Shown here in pieces: positions 7,544-14,150 of a stretch of DNA of 15,620 nt. The DNA is taken from NCBI GenBank assembly GCA_050486105.1, contig JBJHCR010000140.1, positions 1-15,620 of the forward strand. The letters are read 5' to 3'. Within the stretch, counting starts at the first letter, position 1; the number at the start of each line of letters is the position of its first letter. Both the position numbers and the translations under genes were made by a program. Origin of the DNA: JAEXNA01 sp050486105 (GTDB taxonomy: Bacteria; Vulcanimicrobiota; Xenobia; Xenobiales; JADMJV01). The notes under the pieces were generated by a model, which saw only the letters and a program-made list of their open reading frames with translations, had not been told where the DNA came from and ran no database searches.

Positions 7544-7596
7544 GTGGGGAAGGTCGAACCTATCGAAGCGTCACCCCAAGAGGCAGAGCAACAATC

Positions 7597-8529
7597 ATGA
7601 GATTCCGACAAATCCTGATCGTCATCACCGTAGTGATTTTTCTCACCCTAAAGGCCTCAGCCGAGCCTTTCAGCGTCCGTCCGACGGTGGGTGAAGACAG
7701 CGAGTACACCGTCCGGGTCGGGGACGATCTCTTGTCCATCGCTCGACAGCATCGCTTAGCCATCGAACACTTGGCTTTTGCTAACGGCTTCCCTGAAACC
7801 GCCTTAGACGTCCTGCCGGGAACGATCCTGACCATTCCCCGACGCAGGGTCTTGCCTTTCGCCCCTCCGAAGAACGGTTTGGTGCTGAACGTTCCCGAGC
7901 GTGGTCTTTATCTCTTTCGGGATGGGGTTTTCGCCGATTTCATCCCGGTCTCCGTGGGCCGGGCGCCTGAAGCCAAGACCCCCTTGGGGAGCTTCTCGAT
8001 CATCGAAAAAATCATCGATCCCACCTGGTTTCCCACGGCGGGATCAGGGGAAACCGAACCGGTCCCACCGGGTCCAGACAACCCTTTAGGCGATCGATGG
8101 ATCGGTCTGTCGGCTCAGTACGTGGGCATCCACGGAACCAATGACCCGCTGAACGTCGGAGCTCCCGTCACCCGAGGTTGTATTCGCTGTTATCCGGAAG
8201 AGGTGCGAGCGCTCTTCCCCAAAGTTCAAGTCGGGATGCCCGTCCGCATCGAATACGAAACCGCAAAGCTGGGCAAAACAGCTGATGGCCAACTGGTTTT
8301 AGCCACCTTCCCTGATCTTTACCAGACTTCGGATCCCTGGAAGCGAAGCGAGAAACTCCTTCGTTGGCTTAAGCGAGACGATCTGTTGTCGAATCGCGGC
8401 TTCGTTCAGCGAGTTCAGCTCATATTGGGCGTCGGAGTAATACTGCCAGACCTTATGGAGAACGTCCAACAACCACCCGTATCCGTCTCAATTCAAGGCC
8501 CTAAAAAAACCAACGAGCCAGACCAATGA
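7597..8529 (+). CDS. L,D-transpeptidase (YkuD) with LysM domain
   Basis: This periplasmic enzyme of 310 residues should form 3-3 peptidoglycan cross-links or attach proteins to peptidoglycan. A signal peptide spans about 1-22 (cleavage after ASA). A LysM peptidoglycan-binding module spans about 36-82 (YTVRVGDDLLSIARQH at its start). The YkuD catalytic domain covers about 94-219, with the motif HGTN at 179-182 and TRGCIR at 192-197, so C195 is the nucleophile and H179 the general base. The C-terminal 90 residues are helical and not assigned. The ATG at 7597 has AAGAGG at 7578-7583, a long 13-base spacer. Its last 29 bases overlap the 3' end of the Wza-type gene on the other strand. Its place beside Wza suggests that it opens or reinforces the wall around the export channel; that is inference. 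Confidence 0.92.
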   Translation: MRFRQILIVITVVIFLTLKASAEPFSVRPTVGEDSEYTVRVGDDLLSIARQHRLAIEHLAFANGFPETALDVLPGTILTIPRRRVLPFAPPKNGLVLNVPERGLYLFRDGVFADFIPVSVGRAPEAKTPLGSFSIIEKIIDPTWFPTAGSGETEPVPPGPDNPLGDRWIGLSAQYVGIHGTNDPLNVGAPVTRGCIRCYPEEVRALFPKVQVGMPVRIEYETAKLGKTADGQLVLATFPDLYQTSDPWKRSEKLLRWLKRDDLLSNRGFVQRVQLILGVGVILPDLMENVQQPPVSVSIQGPKKTNEPDQ

Positions 8530-9670
8530 TGCTCAGGATATTCGCACCGCGAAACAGATTGAATCCTTCTTTTCCTTTGGCCGGAACGTAAACCAAGTCC
8601 CCGTCTTGGATGGGGACCACAATATCGGTGGTCCCTTTCTCCAGGTAGTCTTTCAGGTTATATTGCTCTTTCACGTCCCTTTGATGGCGGACATCTTCAG
8701 CTCTGATCACCAGAATCTTCTCGATATCGGAGTCGTTTCCGATCTGCTCCGGCAAGACATCAATAAGGGTTTCATGCCCCCGCAGTGGCATAGGGCCGGG
8801 AGTGCGCACAGCTCCGAGCACCACCACTTGGCGGGGCGGAATCACCAGGATGTCCCCGGCTTGCAGTTGCTGAGCTTCTTCGGGGATGGGTGTTGGACTG
8901 TTGGGCCTCAGGTCTAGATGCAGGGGCTCGGAGAAGGTGGCCCGCACCAGTCGAACTCGGGCCAAGGAGGCCTCTTCCTTAGCGCCTCCGGCCGCCAAGA
9001 TGGCCTCCCATGGACCACCTTGACTTCGGCTGATGGAATACACTCCGGGTTCGGTGACCTCTCCACTGACGCTCACCGGGGCTCCTGCCTGAATGTAGAG
9101 CACATCGCCCGAGCGCACTTTGGTCAAGCCTCCCCGCTCTTCGGGCTTCAGAGAGACCTCTAGGCTTTCATTTCCTCGAAGCAACACCATTTGGTCGCGG
9201 TCGGCCTTTTCGGTGAGACCTCCAGCCTTGGCGATCACATCCAAGAGGGTGGCCCCCACCGGCACCTCGTAGCTCCCTTGAGACTTGGCCTCTCCAAGAA
9301 CGGCCACTTGATGGCGAGCCACCTCTTTGAGGCCCAGGCGAAATTTCGGATTCCGAAGCTCTTTGGCTAGTCGAGTGGTCAGCTCGGTCCTCAGCTCGCT
9401 TAAGGTTCGACCATCGGCTTTCACCTCTCCCACCACCGGATGGAAGAAGTGGCCATCCACCCGAACCAAATAGGTGGTGGGCAAGTCCGGCAAAGCTGTG
9501 ATGTGCAACTCGAGTTGGTCGTTCGGCCGAATCACGTGTTCTTCGCTCTGCAGAGGTATGCTGACCCCGGCTCCTCCCGGCGAGAGTTGGGGGGAAGCTC
9601 CCTCCTGGGCCAAAGCTGGAGTGGCAAAAAGACAGAGCGAGAGAAGCAGCAGCCGACAAAAACTGACCAT
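8501..9670 (-). CDS. Wza-type polysaccharide export protein (Poly_export + SLBB)
   Basis: This 389-residue outer-membrane export protein should form the channel for the finished polysaccharide. A signal peptide spans 1-21 (cleavage after ALA at 19-21). The Poly_export domain is at about 44-118 and three SLBB-type repeats at about 121-193, 198-277 and 282-362. The C-terminal segment 370-389, with NILSIIGLARWFF, resembles the amphipathic helix that crosses the outer membrane in Wza. Unlike E. coli Wza it has no lipobox: C5 and C13 are not in a valid context, so it is probably not lipidated. The start is ATG at 9670; the AGGGG ahead of it lies in a small hairpin. It lies 84 bases downstream of the Wzc-like gene in the same direction. 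Confidence 0.94.
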   Translation of the reverse strand: MVSFCRLLLLSLCLFATPALAQEGASPQLSPGGAGVSIPLQSEEHVIRPNDQLELHITALPDLPTTYLVRVDGHFFHPVVGEVKADGRTLSELRTELTTRLAKELRNPKFRLGLKEVARHQVAVLGEAKSQGSYEVPVGATLLDVIAKAGGLTEKADRDQMVLLRGNESLEVSLKPEERGGLTKVRSGDVLYIQAGAPVSVSGEVTEPGVYSISRSQGGPWEAILAAGGAKEEASLARVRLVRATFSEPLHLDLRPNSPTPIPEEAQQLQAGDILVIPPRQVVVLGAVRTPGPMPLRGHETLIDVLPEQIGNDSDIEKILVIRAEDVRHQRDVKEQYNLKDYLEKGTTDIVVPIQDGDLVYVPAKGKEGFNLFRGANILSIIGLARWFF

Positions 9671-9673
9671 TAA

Positions 9674-9686
9674 AGGGGTATCCCCT
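9674..9686 (-). promoter_or_regulatory. Inverted repeat covering the wza ribosome-binding region
   Basis: On the minus strand AGGGG (9686-9682) and CCCCT (9678-9674) form 5-base arms around a 3-base loop. The repeat ends three bases before the ATG at 9670. The 5' arm is the only purine-rich ribosome-binding candidate for wza, so the fold would hide it. It could equally be a DNA operator or chance. Confidence 0.3.
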
Positions 9687-9754
9687 AAGGTGAGGGCAAA
9701 CTCCTTCCATCCCTTTGGACTATGCTCAAACAGGCTCTAGTCGCCCAAGAGGGT

Positions 9755-11527
9755 TCACCTCAGGGGAAAGGCCTCAGAGCTTTCGTCGACGACCACCCAA
9801 AGCGGGACGTCCTGGTCCCGAAAGTTCCGAAGAACTTTCTCCTGAACTCGGTTCCAGCGTTGATTAGGCCGAGCCAGGCAGAGCACCAAGTCGACCCTAT
9901 CTTCCAAGCAACCCAAGGGCGAGGTGAAGCTTGCATCGACCACCAAAAGCCCTCCTTCGATAGAGTTGAAGAGCTGCTGCAAGGGCTTTTCTGGAGGCGC
10001 CTTCTCTTTCCAGGTCTGGCTGGTCCCGGCCGGGGCAAACTGTAGGGGCTCACCAGACACCGAAGCGAAAAATTCTTCTGCGGGCAGCGAACTGTTCAAG
10101 AGATCGCTGATTCCCAACGAGTCCGCTTGACTCAAAGAACGGCTCAAAGCCTTGTTCTCAAAGTCGAAATCGATCAGGTAGGCCGGCCGAGTCCCTCCCA
10201 CAAAGCGAGCGAAGCTTTTGGCTAAAGATAGACTCAGGCTGGCACGTTGCTCCACTCCGTCAGCCCCCAGAATCAGGAGCTTTGAAGGCGGCCGACCTAA
10301 GGCTTGACTCAAGCGCTGATAGAGGTCTTGAAAGAAGGGCTCGGAGAGAGGAGTGTTCGAGGTCAAGGCAGATCGCTCCTGAGAAGCATCGAGCCGAAAT
10401 CCAGAGCAAAGGTCTTGCTCCATGGGAGCTTGGTCCTTCGAGGCACCACCCCGGGTCTTAGCCTCGTTAGCCCCGCAAAGCAGCACTCCGAGAAGGGATA
10501 AAAGGCTCAAACCCCAAGACCCCGCCGCCAGCCGATAGCCCCAGGGGGCTTCTCGAGTCACCACCGGACTGTTTAAGGGTCGCAGCTCCGCCGACCGCAA
10601 GACTTTCTGCGTCTCTTGCTCCAATTTGGTCGCTTCTTTGTCGAGCCAATCAGCAACCGTTGGTTCTGGCGACTCATCGTCTGCGGATTCTGAGGTTCTC
10701 TGTTGCTCGTTGTTAGCAATGGCCGCTAGGGTCTTCTCTTCTAGGCCCTCAAGCTCGATGCGATGAGATTCCAAGAGTGCAGCAGCCAGGTTCAGTTCGA
10801 GATTCAAGAGTTCTGCCTTGGTTTGCTCCACCACCCGGTGCTGGGCTGCCACTGCGCGGCTTTCCGCCCGAAAAACCTGGGTCAAACGGTCGAGTTCGGC
10901 TTCATCGTTTCTCAGCTTTTCCCGGGCCCGACCCAAAGCTTCACGGTCGAGTCGAGCCTCCAACCAGTTCGGTCGAGAAACCCCTTGAAGAAAGCTCGAC
11001 AGGTCATCGCTCTCTTGGCGCAAGAGCACCGCTCGCTGCAAGTCTTGGGAGCCCAAGAGGGTGCTCGTTGAGGAGTCGCCCACTTGAGTGGTGGAGGCGG
11101 AACGCTGAGCTGGAACCCGTCTGTTTCGCACTTCTTCGCTCCTGAGTTCGTCGACATAGGAGCGGGAGAGTTCCAATTCTGCCACCGCCAACTGTCGTAC
11201 CTTAAGCTGCAACAGGTCTGCGGTCTGCTCAAAACTTGATACAGCCACCTCGGTTTCCGGGTGCCTGAGCTGAAGGAGAAAGGCCCTGTTCGAGCCCTGC
11301 ACCTCATTGACGGTGATCTCACCTTCGATGAGGTGATGGAGATCTCCAGCAGAGACTTGAGCCTTGAGCATAGAAATGGAGAGGTCATCGAGTTCCGTGG
11401 CAAATTGACCGGAAACCCGAGTGGTTTCAGCCCAGGAAAGATCAGAGCCGAAGGTCGTCCAACAAGCCAGGCAGGCCCAGAAAAGGGTGGAAAAAACCAA
11501 GAGGCGCATGAGCTTAGGCGCATTCAA
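9755..11527 (-). CDS. Wzc-like polysaccharide co-polymerase with degenerate (pseudo) BY-kinase domain
   Basis: The 590-residue product has the Wzc layout. It has an N-terminal membrane segment or signal (about 7-26), a periplasmic part with a faint Wzz-like block at 67-106, and a long coiled coil at about 190-310. A Pro-containing stretch leads into a second membrane helix at 333-353, followed by a cytoplasmic domain from about 394 to the end. That domain keeps the outline of a BY-kinase: strand and loop at 417-440, LIDFD at 451-455 (Walker A'), GISDLLNSS at 472-480 and LLVVD at 527-531 (Walker B). The Walker A is destroyed: the GEGKST position reads VEQRAS at 425-430, so Lys is replaced by Arg and both Gly are lost. 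The EX2RX2R oligomerisation motif reads D401, Q404, S407. There is no tyrosine cluster at the end. The frame is intact, so this is a pseudokinase and not a pseudogene. The start is TTG 11527 or ATG 11509; the latter gives a more normal signal. Confidence 0.82.
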   Translation of the reverse strand: MNAPKLMRLLVFSTLFWACLACWTTFGSDLSWAETTRVSGQFATELDDLSISMLKAQVSAGDLHHLIEGEITVNEVQGSNRAFLLQLRHPETEVAVSSFEQTADLLQLKVRQLAVAELELSRSYVDELRSEEVRNRRVPAQRSASTTQVGDSSTSTLLGSQDLQRAVLLRQESDDLSSFLQGVSRPNWLEARLDREALGRAREKLRNDEAELDRLTQVFRAESRAVAAQHRVVEQTKAELLNLELNLAAALLESHRIELEGLEEKTLAAIANNEQQRTSESADDESPEPTVADWLDKEATKLEQETQKVLRSAELRPLNSPVVTREAPWGYRLAAGSWGLSLLSLLGVLLCGANEAKTRGGASKDQAPMEQDLCSGFRLDASQERSALTSNTPLSEPFFQDLYQRLSQALGRPPSKLLILGADGVEQRASLSLSLAKSFARFVGGTRPAYLIDFDFENKALSRSLSQADSLGISDLLNSSLPAEEFFASVSGEPLQFAPAGTSQTWKEKAPPEKPLQQLFNSIEGGLLVVDASFTSPLGCLEDRVDLVLCLARPNQRWNRVQEKVLRNFRDQDVPLWVVVDESSEAFPLR

Positions 11528-11686
11528 CTTTCTGGAGGCCTCGGCGCTGTCGACGCTTTCAAAGCTATAGAAGTCCTATTCCGCACGTTTTCTTTTTCGA
11601 TCACCTGGCTCAAGTTCCCACCAAAGGCGGGTAGGGATTTCTGTCGAATAAAAGGATCCGCGTGAGATCAGGCGCTATCTCTCCCT
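11528..11686. promoter_or_regulatory. Divergent promoter region between the two co-polymerase systems
   Basis: These 159 bases separate the minus-strand Wzc-like gene from the plus-strand BY-kinase and must carry the promoters for both. AT-rich pieces are at about 11560-11580 and 11586-11600, and TATAGA lies at about 11564, but I cannot pair convincing -35 and -10 hexamers for either direction. A shared region of this kind would allow the two systems to be controlled together or in opposition. Confidence 0.4.
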
Positions 11687-12487
11687 ATGTCCATCAAAGA
11701 CCGCATCATACTGCTCAAAGAGCCGAATTCGCCGGTGGCTGAGAGCTATCGCTCTTTGCGGGCAGCCTTGTCCCGCAATTTGGTGAAGGGTAAGCGTCGC
11801 TTCACCATTGTCAGTTCTTGGGGTGGGGAAGGCAAGTCCATGGTCTCGGCCAACCTGGCGGTGGGTTTTTCTCAGCTGCTCATTGAGGTGGTCTTGGTGG
11901 ACGGGGATCTAAGGAGACCCACTCTCAGCCGAGTCTTCGAGCAGCAGAACAATAAAGGTCTCAAAGAGCTGCTGGCCGGAGAGGCCGGCGTCGCCGACTG
12001 TTTGTATTCTACTCCTATTGAGCGCCTGAGTTTTCTGCCAGCGGGCTTGTCGAACGACAACCCTGCTGACCTCTTGGGAACGGGTCGCCTCAAGCGAATC
12101 TTGGAGGAGGAGTGCCTCAAAGACCGCTGCCTGGTGATCGACACCTCCCCCCTTTCGGCCTGCGCCGACGCTTTGATGATCGCCGCCCAGACCGATGGGG
12201 CCATCATGGTGGTCAGCCCCGAGGCTTGGAGAGGGGATGCTGAAGCGCACTATGCCGCCGACCTCGAGGACCACGGGATCGAAGTCTTCGGGGTGGTCCT
12301 CAACAACGCCGACCCTTCGGAGCAGGTCCCGGGTTCTGGATACGGAGACAACTACGGATATGGGTATGGGTATGGGTATGGACAAACTGCCGGATATGGG
12401 CAAGAATATCGAGCACCAGAAACCACAAAAAGTGGGTTTTTTAAGTTGTTTCCGAAGAAAAGAGGCAACAAAGGACATCTTGACTAA
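11687..12487 (+). CDS. BY-kinase (CapB/CpsD/Wzc-C type tyrosine kinase) with tyrosine-rich tail
   Basis: This 266-residue cytoplasmic bacterial tyrosine kinase should autophosphorylate in a ring and so control assembly of the co-polymerase. It has the interface motif ESYRSLR at 19-25 (EX2RX2R with E19, R22, R25), Walker A GGEGKSM at 46-52 (K50, S51; the usual final Thr/Ser is Met), Walker A' VDGDLRRP at 71-78 (D72, D74), and Walker B LVIDTSP at 149-155 (D152). Eight tyrosines at 219, 223, 225, 227, 229, 231, 237 and 241 form the phosphorylation tail. Unusually, a basic segment of about 19 residues follows the tyrosines. It lacks membrane helices, so it needs a partner; the Wzz-type protein just downstream is the obvious one, as in split CapA/CapB systems. 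The start is ATG 11687; no strong Shine-Dalgarno is seen. Confidence 0.93.
   Translation: MSIKDRIILLKEPNSPVAESYRSLRAALSRNLVKGKRRFTIVSSWGGEGKSMVSANLAVGFSQLLIEVVLVDGDLRRPTLSRVFEQQNNKGLKELLAGEAGVADCLYSTPIERLSFLPAGLSNDNPADLLGTGRLKRILEEECLKDRCLVIDTSPLSACADALMIAAQTDGAIMVVSPEAWRGDAEAHYAADLEDHGIEVFGVVLNNADPSEQVPGSGYGDNYGYGYGYGYGQTAGYGQEYRAPETTKSGFFKLFPKKRGNKGHLD
12359..12382 (+). repeat. Hexanucleotide repeat (TATGGG)4 coding for Tyr-Gly
   Basis: Four consecutive hexamers (the last ends in A and not G) start at 12359, 12365, 12371 and 12377 and encode alternating Tyr and Gly in the kinase tail. Slippage would add or remove one tyrosine at a time without changing the frame. Confidence 0.85.
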
Positions 12488-12528
12488 AATTTCTTCACAT
12501 TTTGGAGTAATTGACCCGAATCCATTCT

Positions 12529-14076
12529 ATGGACATATTGCACGTCATAAAGGCCGTTAAGCGCTACCGCTGGATCTTCATCGGAGTGACGCTCTTATCA
12601 TTAGCGTTGATCACCTTCGGTTCACCCACTCCGGCCCCCCATCAGCCGGTCACTCAATACATGTCTCAAGCCAAGATCCTCCTAACCCCACCCAGCGGGA
12701 ACGTCAACGCCTTCACCGGCGGTCGCTCTATGGTGGGGCTCGACATGGCTCAATCCTGGTTCGCCGACCCCACGGTGCTCAAGGAGCTTTTGGCCAGCGA
12801 AGAACTTTTGCGTCGGGTGGCTTCCCAAGTTTCTGAGCCGGTCCCTTGGGAGTCCCTTCGAGGCTTGGTGCAGATCGAGCCACTCAGCATGAGCTCTCGG
12901 GGAGTTCAACTCTTTCAGCTTTCGGTGACCAGCGCCGAGCCGAAGCTCGCTCAGCAGATCTCTCAACAGATCACCGAACAGTTTTCAAACTATGTCCAGG
13001 AGATCTCAGCTCGAGAGTTCGCCAGCACCCGAAAATTCATCGAGGAATTGGTCCTCGAAGCTGATGAGCGCCGCCTAGAGGTGGAAGACAAGCTGGTGGC
13101 CATTCGGGAACTCTACCTCGATACCCCGAGCGATGTTCAGCTTCAGACGGATCTGGCAGCGCTCAACAGCCAACGTCAAGAGTTGAAGGTCAACCTTCCC
13201 GCCCTCCAAGCCGAGCTCGAAGGGCTGCAAGGATATCTCACCGGCCAAACCTCAAGCCCTCCTTGGTCGGTCTTACAAAAGGGAGACGCAGCTTTAACCA
13301 GTCTGGAGTCTCAGGTCACCGAGGCTCGGATTCAACTCGAACAAGCCAGAGAAATCTACACCGAAGAAAACGATAACGTGGTTTCGGCTAAGCTCCGCTT
13401 GAAGCGCTCTGAGGAGCTCTATCAATCCGGCTTGCACGAGTACGCCAAGTCGCTGTACGAGTCCAAGGCTATGGAGATGCAGCAGATCGCCTCCAGGGAG
13501 CAGAGTTTGACCCAGCAGCTCAATGCTCTGCTGGCCAATCAGATGACCCCAGAGGATCGACGAACCGTGCAAAAGCTCGAGCGAGAATTGACGGTTTGGG
13601 AAGAAAACCACCTGGCCCTGACTCAGCAACTCTATCAGGCTCGGGTGGTGGAGCAGAGCAGCCGGCGCCAGGGGTCGGTTACCGTTTTGGAACAACCCCT
13701 CCCCGGAACCCCGATCATCGCCGAAGCTCCCAAGAGCCGGGGGTTGAGCCGCAACAAAAAGCTGGCTTTGGCCATCCCGTTTTGCTTGCTCTTAGGGATC
13801 GGTGCCGCTCTCCTGAAAGACTATCTCTCCACTTCTATGAAGCTGCGTCCACGCATCGAAGAGATCCTGGAGTTGCCGGTGATCGCGGTGATCCCCGCCA
13901 GCCCGTCGGAATTGGTTGAAGAATGGGAGAAGTTCAAACGACCCCTCCCTGACGACCCTGGAGATCGGACCCTCATCCCTGTCAACGGGGGGCCTGGTGG
14001 TCAGGAGTCAAAGCTGAGGTCAGACTCAGAAGTGGTTTCCAGTATCGTCGACGACTTTCGACGGCCGCGAAACTAG
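12529..14076 (+). CDS. Wzz-type chain-length determinant / co-polymerase
   Basis: This inner-membrane protein of 515 residues (from ATG 12529) sets polysaccharide chain length and partners the kinase. The Wzz N-terminal domain has a first membrane helix at about 15-32. A long periplasmic coiled coil runs from about 165 to 365, followed by the Pro-rich PLPGTPIIAEAP motif (about 390-401) that normally precedes the second membrane helix (about 411-429). Next comes LPVIAVIP at 449-456 and a cytoplasmic tail of about 60 residues without a kinase domain, unlike Wzc. The kinase gene ends 41 bases upstream. A TTG at 12511 would add six residues, with GGAG only 3 bases in front of it. I prefer ATG 12529 because MDILHVIKAVKRY is the usual family beginning, though its own Shine-Dalgarno is poor. 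Confidence 0.92.
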   Translation: MDILHVIKAVKRYRWIFIGVTLLSLALITFGSPTPAPHQPVTQYMSQAKILLTPPSGNVNAFTGGRSMVGLDMAQSWFADPTVLKELLASEELLRRVASQVSEPVPWESLRGLVQIEPLSMSSRGVQLFQLSVTSAEPKLAQQISQQITEQFSNYVQEISAREFASTRKFIEELVLEADERRLEVEDKLVAIRELYLDTPSDVQLQTDLAALNSQRQELKVNLPALQAELEGLQGYLTGQTSSPPWSVLQKGDAALTSLESQVTEARIQLEQAREIYTEENDNVVSAKLRLKRSEELYQSGLHEYAKSLYESKAMEMQQIASREQSLTQQLNALLANQMTPEDRRTVQKLERELTVWEENHLALTQQLYQARVVEQSSRRQGSVTVLEQPLPGTPIIAEAPKSRGLSRNKKLALAIPFCLLLGIGAALLKDYLSTSMKLRPRIEEILELPVIAVIPASPSELVEEWEKFKRPLPDDPGDRTLIPVNGGPGGQESKLRSDSEVVSSIVDDFRRPRN

Positions 14077-14150
14077 GAGTGGGTCGCCCCTGACCTGTGG
14101 TCATTCCCGATGACAAGCGTCTGGCGAAGGTCTCAATGGACTAGTGGTCC

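Noticed and set aside
9755..11527. Calling the Wzc-like gene a pseudogene
   Set aside because: The frame is uninterrupted over 590 codons, membrane helices and other motifs are preserved, and it sits in an operon with wza.
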